A DNA stretch of 64,000 bases from Candolleomyces eurysporus (lineage: Eukaryota > Basidiomycota > Agaricomycetes > Agaricales > Psathyrellaceae): positions 1 through 64,000 of the forward strand of contig JANBPK010000003.1 of assembly GCA_027579435.1 (NCBI GenBank), in the 5' to 3' direction. The translations under genes were made by a program, and so were the position numbers. The notes under the pieces are model-generated. The model made no database searches and was not told where the DNA came from. It saw only the letters and a list, made by a program, of their open reading frames with translations. Each line of letters starts with the position of its first letter. The first letter of the stretch is position 1. Below are positions 21,174 through 33,501 of the stretch, piece by piece.

Positions 21174-22980
21174 ATGGCTATCGAGCCGCTCCTGGGCACC
21201 ACGGCTCAAAGGGCCTACTTTGGGACAGGTCAGTCGTCTCGACAAGCGTTCGTCGTATGTCTTCCCAGCTGACCCGAGTCTCCGTCATTCTAGTTGTACT
21301 TCGTGCGTCATGACTGCAGTTAATAAGGGTGTTCGTGATGGCTTAACANGGGATATGCAGAGGCGATCGTTGTGCTTGCTATGGTCGGAGTCACGTTTGG
21401 AATGGTCCGTGGTCGTCTACTGCCCTTTGATGTTAGGAGCTAACATCCCTCTTCCTTAGGTCGCCGATGGCGTTGAGCTCTCTGAAAGTTTGAAATATAA
21501 AGTGGGAAATGACGCGTATGCACATCTCGATGGATATTGACGCTGGTCCCTACAGACTCTGCCATGCTACCTGGCTCTCTTTGCTCTTGCAGAGTGAGTG
21601 TCCCTGTGTAATCGGTGTAACCATGCTGACTTTTGCCTAGGATTTTCGAAGTTCTCATGGTATTCGACGCCCTCAGGCTGCGTAACATCATCCAGCTCTT
21701 TGGAATCACCGGTAGGCCATACCCAATTCAAGCCAAATCAGGCGCTCAACCATTAATACAGCATTCCATTTGGCTCTCATGGTCATGGCTGCCATCCAAG
21801 TGGGACAGACGAGAACGGCTCTTGTATGGAGGTCAGCTGCGCGATGTGCTGTTGACTTCGACCCCATCGTGAGTGGTAGCGCATTCTGCGATGGTTTCGT
21901 GATGATAACAATGGGTAGCAATGTGATGGTCCCGGCACCTTGTTCCATCGGGTCAGACCATTTTTAATCGTTGTCCCCTCCATCATCGGAGCATCTTTGG
22001 TCGTTCTTGCGTACTATCTCAAAGTGCTTTACAGTGAATTCGGGTAAGTGGACTCATTCTGCCCACAGTGCCTTGGTGCTCATATAGGACATTAGTTGGG
22101 TTATCTTCCATGTCGTTGGCGCCAACCCAAGAATGAAGAGTAGGTTTTCGTGAAGGTTGCGTTGCATCTCCATCTGACGCCACCAATGTACAGCGATGTA
22201 TCAGTACTACCAGATCATGATCTGTTTGCTCAANGTTCGACTTTTTCTTCTTCGCTGCTGTTACTATGCAGGTCAGTAAATCCCGGTAGTACATCGCCTG
22301 CATGACTAATGATGTCCTTCTTTTTCCGCAGCTCCTCATCCTCGTGCTGCAAGAGGACTCGGCCGAGTTTGGAATTACTGTCACGGCCATCCCTATCGTT
22401 TTGATATTGCTTATTCTCTGTGGCTGGGCGTTGCAGCGAGAGGTCAAATGGATCATGTCCATCTCCTTGGTGTTGATGTTGGCGTCGTTGAGTTACTGTA
22501 AGTTTTCTTGATCGTACTTTGTTATATATCACGCTGACCGACAACCTTTTTCCAGTCAGTGAGTGCTTGAACGGCCCAGATAAATGAATGCATCTCTAAC
22601 GCATTTTGTAGTCTATAAATTGGTTCGATTCTACCAGCCTCAAAACGATGCCACTTATGCGACTACGAGGGCATCGCTGACGATCTTTAGTGAGTGAATT
22701 GGCAGTCTCACCCTGCTAATTCTAACTGGTGAATAGCTATCATGGCGTTCCTCCTGCTTTTCTCGACCTTCATTGTCGGTCTTCGTTGTTACTCTGACTT
22801 CGACAAGGGGCTTGCTGCGTCGAAAATCCACTGTGAGTGATGTCTAATACTTCGTTTTATAACTTGTATCCTGAGTATCTTCAGCGGCACCCATACGTCC
22901 AGCACTCAAAACCAAGGAATCCTCAAAACTGAACGCAACCGAGGGAGTACCACTAGGCCCACGGATATCGATTGAGTAAA
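21174..22980 (+). CDS. Multi-pass Golgi-type membrane protein, UPF0658-like
   Basis: Function unknown; fission-yeast relatives (UPF0658, SPAC23H3.04 type) are placed in the Golgi. Starts MAIEPLLGTTAQRAYFGTG. Reading across a predicted 9-base exon (21294-21302) gives FVLYFGYAEAIVVLAMVGV, then LPCYLALFALAEIFEVLMVF, DALRLRNIIQLFGI (family signature), FHLALMVMAAIQVGQTRTAL, WVIFHVVGANPRMK, MICLLKFDFFFFAAVTMQ and AIPIVLILLILCGWALQREV. The last segments are LTIFTIMAFLLLFSTFIVGL and the tail LNATEGVPLGPRISIE. I count about seven membrane segments. More than ten introns. Ns at 21349 and 22234 disappear cleanly: the first restores a CAG acceptor, the second the frame in LLKFDFFFF. Confidence 0.78.
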
Positions 22981-23356
22981 TGTACCCATACCCACTCAAG
23001 ACTTCGGACATGCTATGAGATACCATCGACCACGGATTACAGAATTCTGCTATGGCATTCTACCTTGACCCCCTTTGCACATTCGCATTATGCTTTGTTG
23101 TTGCGGACATTGATATTCTGTTGTCGGACGTATATATAATGCTCTATCTTAGACTCTATACCACGAGATGTATAATGTTAGCTGGAGTTTTGGATAGAGG
23201 ATTTATTGAACACAGCACTTGTTATTTAACCCCACATACTCGCGAACCGAGCACTCCGGGCAGGGAGGCGCACACAGGCTTTGCCCGCAACCCCCACCAT
23301 CGTTGGCTCTTGGCATTTTTGCTTTGCACCGTATTCTTGTGTCCCCACGAAAAGAA
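22981..23356. other. Intergenic region
   Basis: About 375 bases between two same-strand membrane-protein genes. A T-rich, TATA-like stretch (TATATATAATG around 23131) lies 220 bases before the PAP2 start, too far to assign as its promoter. No gene recognised. Confidence 0.35.
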
Positions 23357-24062
23357 ATGGAGAGGGCAAACACATTGTTCGCAGCGTTTCTGGAGAGGGT
23401 AAGCGTTCTGCTGCAATGTAGGCCATTGACCGTTGAGACCGACTCGGGCAGTAGGCGAATATCATCGTTACAGGGACCGTCGCCGCCTTTGTGCTGTACT
23501 CTAGGTCTGCTGGAGTAGCGTATTTCGCTCTCTCGGCGGTGGCATGCAGTATAACAGTCAAGATAGTCAAGAGGTTCGTCAGGCAGGGTCGGCCTCCGGC
23601 TGAGATTCTCTTGAGACGGGGAAGAGTGAAGAAGAGCTACGGGTGAGTTTATTCCACTGCTGTCTCTCGCTTTGCGAGGCGTATATCCACGAGAACGAGG
23701 ACCTGACGAGTCCCCCAACCAGAATGCCGAGTACTCACTCTGCGGTGGTGAGCTTCCTGGCTGCGTATGTGTTCCTTGCATGTCGTTCGCTCCCCCTCCA
23801 CCCCTCCTTTCCTCAAAATCCGATCATATCCCGGGTCATACCACCACTCGTTGTGATTCCCTGGGCTAGCGCGATCATGGTGTCGAGGGTGACGCTGGGG
23901 TACCATACCTGGGCGCAGGTCGGGGCGGGATTGCTGTACGGGTTAGTCTTCTGTGGGGTGATGTTCTCGGCGTGGACACACGGGTGGAATGAGTATGGGA
24001 GAACGGTAGAGAGTTTCGTCGAGGACGTGGTTTTGCCGTATATAAAGTCACATATATTTTGA
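23357..24062 (+). CDS. PAP2-family phosphatase, dolichyl-diphosphatase-like
   Basis: Membrane phosphatase, probably acting on dolichyl diphosphate in the ER lumen to recycle the glycan carrier (inferred from motifs). Three exons: MERANTLFAAFLER joins ANIIVTGTVAAFVLYSRS by an intron starting at 23401; the second ends KKSYG and joins MPSTHSAVVSFLAAYVF. Motif 1 is KRFVRQGRP (KxxxxxxRP), motif 2 PSTHSA, motif 3 SRVTLGYHTWAQVGAG. In motif 3 the Asp usual after the catalytic His is Gln, as I recall for dolichyl diphosphatases (HTWSQV). At about 200 aa it lacks some transmembrane helices seen in longer DOLPP1/Cax4 proteins but has all three catalytic motifs. Other lipid pyrophosphates remain possible substrates. 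Confidence 0.82.
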
Positions 24063-24243
24063 GGGGTTCGAGGGAATATCATAGACTTAGATTTCACGCC
24101 TCGCGCCAAGCACAGTCAAATACGACTTTACCACTTCCACCTCCATCGTCATTATCCCCCACGACCTTACGACTCTTGACGCTCTCTGACCGCCCGACAA
24201 GGCCTCCTTGGCCATCTACCTCTCCGCCTGTTAATTAGCTTTC

Positions 24244-26660
24244 ATGTCCAATACCTCCCGAGAAGAATATGTGGTCCTTCGCTCACCCCAACGCCAGCAA
24301 CACCGTCTCCCGTCGCCGCGACACTCACCGCGGCATTCTGAGGACTCGGATGATTCTCTAAGAGCCCTCGAAGTCGCGGCCGGGCCTGCTGGGGGAGCTG
24401 TAGCCTCTGGACGGTGCGCCCCTCGTCTGTATTCGCGCTGTCAACCGAGTGTTCAACAAAACTATTGAACAGCGGCCGGTCATATTCATTGACGGGCTTT
24501 GACTACCAAAGAGACCTAGTGAGCCTCGTCTGAGTTCTACTGTCAACCTATTTATGCTTATCTGGTGAGGTTTAGATTCCTTTAAGCGCCAGCGTCACGG
24601 AGCCAGCGATCGACCAACAAGACACCGGCGACAAGAGCATTGGCCTAGTAAATGGTTAGAGAAATGTTATCACCTGTTGGAAGTCGATTTGAACCTTTTG
24701 GAATAGGTATTGCTTTGATCGTTGGGTTACAGGTGAGCCCCAGCGCACACTTGCTTTGAATTCCAGCTCAAACTCGATCGTTCTCCTCCAAAGATTGGAT
24801 CCGGCATTTTGTGAGCAGTTCCCCCCATTGCGGAAACTTGTCCCAATTCGGCTAACGCACTCCTAGTTCCTCCCCCGGAGTCGTTGTTGCGAACACGCAA
24901 AGCGTCGGTGCAAGTATGTTGGTCTGGCTGGCGTCAGGCGTCCTGGGATGGACTGGGGCCAGCAGCTTTGCCGAACTAGGATCCGCCATCCCACAAAACG
25001 GCGGTGCACAGGCGTATCTTGCATATGCCTATGGTCCTTTAGTATCGTACCTCTTCGCTTGGACTGCCATCATTGCATTAAAACCTGGTGAGTTCCGGAG
25101 ATAACCCTCAAGAACTCGCATTAACTTCTCCGCTTGTAGGTGGCAACGCTGTGATCAGTCTAATTTTTGCAGAGTATATTAATAGGTTGTTTTTGAGCCA
25201 TTCCCGCGAGGAGGTATCACCGGACGATATTCCTCAGTGGGCCATCAAACTTACTGCTGTCGCAGCGGTTTTGGTGGTAACCATTCTATGCATTGCTGCT
25301 CGAAAGCTGGGAACTCGTGTGGCTGTGGTATTCACTACCCTCAAGATCATAGCTCTCGTATGCCCCTCTACTTCTGTTCCATTTGGCACTGATGTTCATG
25401 TTGCCTCCCAGATATTGGTTACAACATTGGGCATTGTACAGTTGGCCCGAGGAAAGGCTTCAAACTCTCTACGAGGAAACCTGTTTGAGGGATCAAGCCA
25501 CAGTCCATCTTCGTATTCCCTTGCGTTGTATTCCGGGCTATGGGCATTCGATGGCTGGGACCAGGCTAACTATGTCGGAGGAGAGATTCACCACCCTGAG
25601 AAGAATATACCCCGGGCTATCCACTCCAGTATGGCCATCGTGACTGTACGCTATTTTTACCTCTAAAGCTGCATCGCCAATGGCTGAACTTGCTCATTAG
25701 CTCCTCTTCCTTCTTGCCAACCTGTCGTATTTCGCGGTTCTGGACAAGGTCAGGACCTTTTGGTGTCCATCCTCCTCCGGCCCTCACACAATTTTGTTTC
25801 CAGAACACGGTCGCGCTGAGTAATACAGTAGCTCTAGATTTCGGGCGTGCACTATGGGGGAAGATCGGAGGAACAATTTTCGCTCTGCTGGTTGCCATAT
25901 CCTGTTTCGGTGCTCTGAACGGTTAATATTTTCTTCTGCGTCCCACTTTCGACTTTTGACTGATAACGCTTCTTTAGGATCCTTTTATACCTCTTCAAGG
26001 CTTGTATACGCTGCTGGAAGGGAACGCTATCTACCTGCGATGTTTGGGCGGCTTCACTCGACGCGCAAGACCCCTTTAAATGCCACTCTGTTGCAAGCCA
26101 CTATCACTATAGCGTTCATCGTCATTGGTGGAGGCTTTAGGTCGCTCATCAATTTTTCTGTAGTCGCCTCGTGGGCGTTTTATTTCCTCACAGTCCTCGG
26201 TCTTGTTATTCTGCGGATAAAAGAACCAATGTTAGAAAGGTGTGTGGTTTACCCTCGGTATTTTTTTCGACTGAGCCATGGATCTAATACATTTGCAGAC
26301 CATATAGAACATGGATTATCACCCCTCTGATCTTTTGTGGAGTTGCGCTATTCTTGCTGTGTATGCCTATTATCGCAGCACCCATGGAGGCTATAGCAGT
26401 TCTCGGGTTCATTGCAGCTGGGGTTCCAGTATATTATTTGACCCAGGCTGACGAAGATGCTAAGCCTAGAATAATTTGTGAGTATTTTTGGTTCCGATTC
26501 CTGCGTCCGTTCAGCTTTTAACGATCTTTCAGCCATATTCGAAGACCTTTTCTCTCGCCTTCGTGGCCGTCCATCTGCCGCAGACGGCTGGGAAGCTGTG
26601 GCTACAGACGGTGACGACACTTTGGAAATGACGCAAACGCAAACCCGCACTAGTCGATGA
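24244..26660 (+). CDS. Amino-acid permease, L-type (LAT/APC superfamily)
   Basis: Plasma- or vacuole-membrane amino-acid transporter. Starts MSNTSREEYVVLRSPQRQQH, a disordered cytosolic tail, followed after introns by IALIVGLQ and IGSGIF-SSPGVVVANTQSVG, the helix 1 signature of the LAT branch. Then ASMLVWLASGVLGWTGASS, FAELGSAIPQNGGAQAYLA, LFAWTAIIALKPGGNAVISL, VVFTTLKIIALI, LYSGLWAFDGWDQANYVGG (LAT 'GW' motif), IPRAIHSSMAIVTLLFLLA, DFGRALWGKIGG, TSSRLVYAAGRERYLPAMF, and late helices WAFYFLTVLGLVILRI and AIAVLGFIAAGVPVYYL. The tail is hydrophilic. About 560-580 aa with around nine introns. It ends 72 bases from the convergent phosphomutase stop. Substrate is not predictable. Confidence 0.9.
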
Positions 26661-26732
26661 CCCTCCATGTACATAACTATAATTTTGGGTATTCAGACTA
26701 TGACATAACAGTGACGCCGCTGGATCTACGGA

Positions 26733-29661
26733 TTAAGGCTTCAACAGACCATGCTTATCAGCTTCCATCCACACGCTGCCGAGCTCCTCTACCACACGGG
26801 CAAGGATATCCTCGACCTTGCCTTCATCGGATCCGCTTCCTTCCAAGTAATATTTGATCTGAAGGACAGATAAGAATCCAGATGGACTGCCGATTAAATT
26901 GGGAACAAACATACCTTTGGCTCTGTTCCACTGGTTCTTTGAGTAGAGTAAGAGGGTTAGATAAGGAGAGCATTGGACATGACAACCTACCGAATAGTCA
27001 AGATGAGGCGTGCATCATCTTCATCCCTGCCCGCTCTGAATTGGACCATATGGCCGGAGGAGAGGGGAAGAGTTGGCTCATACGTCGGTGGGTTCCGACT
27101 GTCGTAACCTAAAGTGAGGTCTACGATACTGGTTATGGGCAAATTACCAATGCTCTCTGGATATGATCTGTCCTTTTCTTGTCCCTGAGTGCAGGCGTCA
27201 GGCACGTCGTTGTAGCTTGACCGGTAATGCTCACCGTGAAATTGCGGAGGCGGTGGAAGATTGCCTCGATCTTGGGTGGCTCGTTACAAATGAAGTAGCC
27301 GTTGTTGCTCTTCCATCAGGTTAAGTTAGGCTACTTGGTGCTGCGATCAACGAAACCAACCTTGAAATAGCCATACCTAATCCCCAGTCCATGAGTACAC
27401 TATAAAACAAGATAAGTGGAGGCCGAGCATACCTCTTGTAGAGTGTTTCCAAGTATTCTCGAACACTCAGGCCCTTCGAATTGGCTGATGCGACGAGTCC
27501 TACAAAGGAGACCTGCAAAGAAGACNAAAAAAATCAAGGCTGCACTCCTGTAGCGAGTCGAGAGACAAACCGTAGCAGCCACACCGTCCTTATCGCGAAT
27601 CTCGTTTCCGAACATGAATCCGATCGCCTCTTCGTAACCAAAAGGCACATCGTACCCATCTCTCACAAGGTCGAGTCCTGTGTTTCCGATGTACTTGAAG
27701 CCTGATTTTGCGTCAATCCAATGGAAGTCTCGCAGCCAATCACAAGAGAGGGGTACCTACCTGTAAGACATTCTACGAACTTGAAGCCCTCGATCTTCGC
27801 CATAGACTCGATCATCTTGGAGCTGACGGCTGAGGCGACCATGGCGACCTTTGAAAGGTCAGCAGACCTGGCCTTGTACTGTTCAACGATGAAACTGGCA
27901 AAGAGTGTCCCCAGCTGATCGCCAGTGAAGACATGCCATTTTCCAGAAGGCCTAGAAAATGGTCAGCACGTAAAGATTTACAGATTCAGACGCAGAAGAC
28001 TCACTGTTTTTCTGCCGCGGAGAACCGGTCTGAATCTGGATCTTGAGCAAGAACGTAGTTGATACCGTTTGTATCAGCGGTAGACAGTGCGAGGTCCTTA
28101 TAATCTAAGNTTTTTTTAAACCTTTCGCAAATTGAGGGACCTACGAGAGCGCCTAGAANGGGGGGTTTCCGAGTCCATCAATATGCCGCAACTTTGTAAC
28201 GGAGGCCTACCTTTCTCCTCAGGGTTAGGGAACTTCACGGTAGAAAATTCAGGATCGGGTTTTTGCTGTTCTCGAACAGGGATGTAAGGCGGGATGCTGA
28301 AAGTCTCAAACGCCCGTTGGACGAATGGATCGCTGACGCCGTGCATGGAGGTGTTAACAAACTTCAGAGTAGACGTGTCGGACAGGCTTCTACATACAGA
28401 ATAAGGTGCAATTCGTGAACAAGAAGGATCCGCACTCACTGCACATGGTCCAAGGATTTCAAGGCGGAAAAGTAAGCGTCTTTGAGTTCTTGGGTGAGAT
28501 TGATAGAGAGTTCCGACGAGGATAAAGGACTGATGTCCCAAGCAGAGGCTCTTGGTTCAAGGTTCTTCTCTATGCTGCTCGCAATCCCTGAATCATGGGG
28601 TTCGAGAATCTCTTTGGGAATTAGCAATCGAAAGAGAGGGCCAGGTTCTTGTGTACCTGAACGGCATTCTCCCAGTAGACCTGCAAAGGTTTTATCAGTC
28701 AGCAGTAGTTGAAATGAAAGCGAAGAATTTGCCAACCTTGTACCCATTGTCATCCTATCCCTATGGCATCAGTGAGGAGGCATCCAATAATTGTTGGACC
28801 AGACCTTGGGATTGTGACTCGCTAAAGGGGCGTTCAAGTTAGCACAGACTGCTCTGGGTAAGGACTGTTGCTGAAGTCTAACCTGTAATCATCACGCCAC
28901 AAGCCGCATTCAGGTGCTTGACGCCAAATGGGACACTACCAGGATTGGTGAGAGATAATCACCCCAATTACAAGCCACGACATACAGTGGGGTGTGGACG
29001 AGGTCTTGATAGAGGTACACTTTGAATCCTTGTTGAAGAAACACATTCGCAGTCAAAGACGCCCACTGCTTCGAATGATAACGGTGGTCATGCCCGACGA
29101 CGATGCCCCTTGATTTGGCCTCATTCACATTCGCGGCTACATACTCGCAAAGCCCCTATTTGATCATTGGGGATTAGCTAGACCCGTAGCAGCCACGAAT
29201 ATAGAGACGTGCCTGTGACGCTTGAATAACAGTGAGATCTAAGATAAGGACAAAGTTCAGCACGTCCCTGACATGCGGAATGGAGAACAGGGCTCTGACC
29301 GTTCATTCGAGCCCATCCCGCCTCCATCCTCCCCCGAAGACCTTGTTGGAGGCGCCCGGTCAACGCCCATCCAAAGGCGACCAGATTCAGAATGGAATAC
29401 CTGCAGTCCCGAACTTTATCCTGGAACTAGGGAGGCATTGGTGAGTCTGTTTGTTAATTGAAGTACGAGCAGCAGTACTTCATCCGTTTCCCGAGCTCCG
29501 CGAGGTCCTGCGATGACCATAGTTTTTCCACCTCAGCCCGCGTCTCCGGATTCTAGAGAAGCCACAGCTGTTAGGAACCAATCTCTGGGAAAGCTATGAA
29601 AAATCTGAACCTTGTCCAGTCGCAGCCACTCTTGAACATGATTTTGAAGTGTATTCTCCAT
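26733..29661 (-). CDS. PGM3: Phosphoglucomutase / phosphopentomutase, PGM2 type
   Basis: Interconverts ribose-1- and ribose-5-phosphate and, less well, glucose phosphates in the cytosol (family knowledge; yeast Pgm3/Prm15). The first exon is MENTLQNHVQEWLRLDK, joined to NPETRAEVEKLWSSQDLAEL. After further introns: RIKFGTAGLRGRMEAGWARM, GIVVGHDHRYHSKQWASL, and the catalytic serine loop MITASHNPKVW across a splice. The metal loop is LAQDPDSDRFSAAEKQPSG, then FKYIGNTGLDLVRDGYDVPF, FGYEEAIGFMFGNEIRDKDG (sugar loop GYEEAIGF), and the phosphate loop RTSGTEPK-IKYYLEGSG, ending GLLKP at 26733. The Asp-Ser-Asp variant of DPDADR is normal for PGM2. Three Ns (27526, 28110, 28159) lie in introns. About 600 aa. 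Confidence 0.9.
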
Positions 29662-29897
29662 GATGGTTGCAAGTTGATTTGGGTTAACCCAGATGAGCGT
29701 ATCGGAAACCAATCATCCGCCGTTCCAAAACAGCAAAACAATCGGCTGCACATCAAGGTCACCACTGGCATGATTTAGACTACATTAAATGCGAGTCTTT
29801 AAGGGCTACTGGTGAATCTAGCGCTTCTAAACTACTGTAATACGCGTATTATAATGGACAAAACAAAATACCAAGAAACAAGTCAACTATCGATAGT

Positions 29898-32800
29898 TCA
29901 TAGGCGACTAGGAGTGTCTGCGTTGCCGTTAGCTATGGAGCTGACATTGGGCTTGGTGGTGCTACCAATCCGCGGCAGGCGAATGACGAGAGGAGTGGTA
30001 GGCGGACGTATTGGTGTCGCTGCAACGGAGTCCGGGGTGGATCCATTGGCGGTCACGGAGGCAGAAGCAGTCGATTTAGAAGGCGTGGCAATCGCTTTCT
30101 TCCTGCCGTTGCCGACCGTAGAATCAGCATCACGTCGAGACCTCTTGTCGCTTGAAGCGGCGGATGGTTTCTTGGGCACTTCAGGTAAATCGTCGTCCCT
30201 TAGTTTACGCTTTCGACCCCTCTTTTCCTTTGGTTCCTTCTCGTCCACTTTCGTAACTTCCTCTGTGGCCTTCACCGTAGATCGACGACTCTGTCGACGG
30301 CGGGGTGTCGCCTGATAGTAGAGTCAGACGTCAGATATCACAGGCAGAATCGTCAAAACGGAACGCACCTGAGGAGCAGTTGTTGAGCTAGAGGCTTGGT
30401 CTGGACCAGAAAGCGCCAAGCTGAGAGAAGACTCATCTTCTTCGCGCTGAGGAGTTGTTTCATAAGAATAGTCACGAAAACAGCGTTGTGCACACACACC
30501 TTCACGAAAACAGCTCGAAACTTCGTTTTTCCATTGCCGTTGGTTGACACTGAGGCTGGACTCTCTGCAGGCAGACTGTCATCGATAAGGCGAAGCACGG
30601 GTGCCGACTTCGGAACTCCTATCAGTACGTGCCCTTTATCACCGTTTCAAACCGCTTACCTTGTTTTCTGTGGCGACACTAGAGATGCTATCCTGGGTGG
30701 TGTTCCGACTTCGTGATCGAAGTTCGCGCGTGCTCGTACTCTGGGTCTTCTTTTCCGTTTGTTTTCTGACAGCCCGCTGTCGCTTCTTGGGCACCTCTTC
30801 GACCACAGATTGATCTCTGCTTGCAGCCAAGGAATCTGCTATGCCATTGAGGTCTGTGATTGCGCTCGAGATTTTCTGGGACACAGATCAGCATTGTGAT
30901 CTTATGGACATATGATGGCAAGCCTTGTGACCTACCAGTGATGCTGCCTTTTTCGCTGACCGACTAGGGCGAGCGGAAATGGCAATAACAGGGGTGGTTG
31001 GCTGGGTGGATGTGCTTGCACTATCGCTTGGGGCCTTTGCCAACGGCGGTGAATTGTTTTCGGTTGTGGCCGCCGAAGTCGATGCGGCACCGCCATTCGT
31101 GTTATCGTAATCAGTGACGGTCGGTGTTGTCTTACTCCGCTGATGTTTTACGGACGAAGCAAAATTGAAGAGAATTTGAGCCGCCTGCATATCATCACGA
31201 GTATCGGAAGGAGTGCTTGGGTCCATAGATTCGTCGGGATCATCGAGAGAGCTGAGAGAGGTGAGCGGTGAGGAGAGAGCAGACACGGTATCCATCTCCC
31301 TAGAGAAAAAATGGATTATCAGCCGTCATACTTAACCAGCTGGCCTGTTTCTCACCTGTTCTCATCTGCATCATGCCTGCTCAATTTACTCCAGAAATCC
31401 AAAATAACAATTCTCTCAGGGACCCTGTAGCGGCGACCATTGATGAGAACTTCATCCGCTTGCACCCGAGGTTTGGTTTGAGCTGCAAGAGGCTCAGACT
31501 GCACAATCTCGATATTCCCGTTGTTGAATTGACGAGGCTTCGTGACCTCAATAGGGGTAGTGTGATTCTTGGGGATACGCCGTTTCGGTGGCTAAAGTTC
31601 ACTCGTTAGACTCAAGGCCAGAAAAGCGTTATAGAACTTACAAGAACTCGTTCAGCGTGATTAGGACACATCCACTTCTTATTGAATAGTGGCATGGCGG
31701 GTAGCGGAGGGCTGAGACAGTCTAAATGCCAATGTAGATCGCAATAATCGCAAGAAAGGATGCTCTTCCATCCATCAGGGGTGGATGCCTTTGAAGCTGC
31801 CCGCCGTGGTCGCTTGGTTGTGGGCATCGTAGATACAAGGCCAGCTGGAAGAGCCGACATTCCGCACTGGAAACACAGAACGGCAGCTCCGTTCTTGTCG
31901 CGAAGGCGATGAGGATCGCGATCCTCCTGTTGACCGAAGCGACTTTTTGGGTGAGTCAGTAAGTGAATGGAATTGTATCAGGAGTATATCGTACTTCAAG
32001 CGAGGGGGTTTGACCTCCGTTGCATCGACGTATGTGCCTTTCTTCCCTGTGGTCACTGTAGAACCGAATACGTTAGTCAGCCGATGGGAAAGGCGGGATT
32101 TGATTACCATCGCGGAAGAAATTCCTGACATCGTCAGGGAGCTGGTATTCAACTGGAATTGATGTTTGAACTAGGTGAATAAGGGGCGAAAAGACAGATG
32201 GAGGGGGTTTTCGAGGAGGATTCTAGAATGCGAATGAGTAGGAGTCTCGTGAAGGCGCAGAAATTTTCAGACCTTTCGGATGGCACAACCAGGGCAGAAC
32301 CAACGACTATCTCCTTCATCGATGTTTTCCATTGGCGGGTCCAAACACCATAAATGAAATGCTCGAGGGCAACCGTCGCAGTAGACGAGAGCGCCGTTCG
32401 ATCGGCAAGAGGAGCAATGGTCGTTATTGTTGAGCTGCAGTGCCATATTAGTGATTGATTCAGGGTGCGCCAGCAGAAACGCACCAGGTTGGAGGCGGGC
32501 TCCGGTGTAGGCAAAGGGACAGCTTTGGGCTCCTCTTTGACACGCATAGCTGTCGGGGGCGTACAAACTTCCCTCCCTTTCCCCTTGTCCTTCTTCCCAC
32601 CTTTCGGAACAGAGTTGTGCGATGTTGAGTCTTGGAGGTTGAGAGACGAGTTTGAGCGGGACAGAGTTGGCTCTTCATCCCCAGTCGCCGAACCGGACGG
32701 CTCAGCGTCCAAAACGATTGGGTGGGCACCAGAACCTGACGGCGTTTCCATGCTGGAGGTGTGGTCGACTGCCAGCGTCATGGCGGTTTGGTTCCTGGCT

Positions 32801-33269
32801 GAAGCACGTTGGGCACGACCAGTTGCGCTGCTGGCAGAATGCAGTNCCCGACATGGACCAAGGCGGGGTTCAGTTTCGTGAATGGTTTAAAGGAGCAAGG
32901 GAGTTCCAAGGTCATAGCAACATGGAGAGAAGAATGAGGAGGGTCAGTTGGAGCATTCAGTCCAGGGAGAGACCAGGGAACGCACCCTTTGTCGTTCCTC
33001 GGGCGTTTGGAGCGGGGCTCTTCGTGGCCTATGAGAGTCCCATGCATGATACCAGAATACGTGGATCCTGGATCAGAAAGGGGAAGATACGAGTACGCGG
33101 TCGAAGGCTTTCTGGGATCGCGTTTTTGGGCGGACTGTTGAGCGGAGACCAGGGACGGAGGCCCTGGCAAGATTTCGGTGGCTAGTGTTGGATCACCTTC
33201 CAGATGTCCCGGTTGGTGCACAGGCACCCCTGGCAACATGTACGGGGGCAGACCGGCCGTTGTCGCCAT
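29898..33269 (-). CDS. Double PHD-finger protein, Rco1-like
   Basis: Probable subunit of an Rpd3S/Clr6-type histone deacetylase complex that reads histone tails on transcribed genes (inferred from domain pair). Start [20 protein letters not shown]; the N-terminal half is disordered. PHD1: [20 protein letters not shown] followed by [13 protein letters not shown] and [13 protein letters not shown]2: [13 protein letters not shown]..., [20 protein letters not shown] and [10 protein letters not shown]. Between them [17 protein letters not shown] links the fingers as in Rco1. The long C-terminal tail is Ser/Thr-rich with basic patches ([27 protein letters not shown]). The gene ends at 29898 after NADTPSRL. 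The N at 32846 is probably inside an intron, which I cannot place exactly. Around ten introns. Confidence 0.83.
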
Positions 33270-33501
33270 TGCTGGGCAGCCCAGAGGGACGCTGTGGAGA
33301 ACGATGTTGAGCGCAGGAAGCAGGGAGCAAGCGGACCAATTAGGGCGGCCTGACTGCGATTGCACTGCTTAAGACATGAACCACTCTCTCCGTTCTTTTT
33401 GCATTCTCTTCTTATTGTCTACGAATACACCTTATCGCTCTACATATCGCAATCCTTTTTCAAATGTCCTCGCCATCGTCGCTACCACAATTCCCCAGCG
33501 C

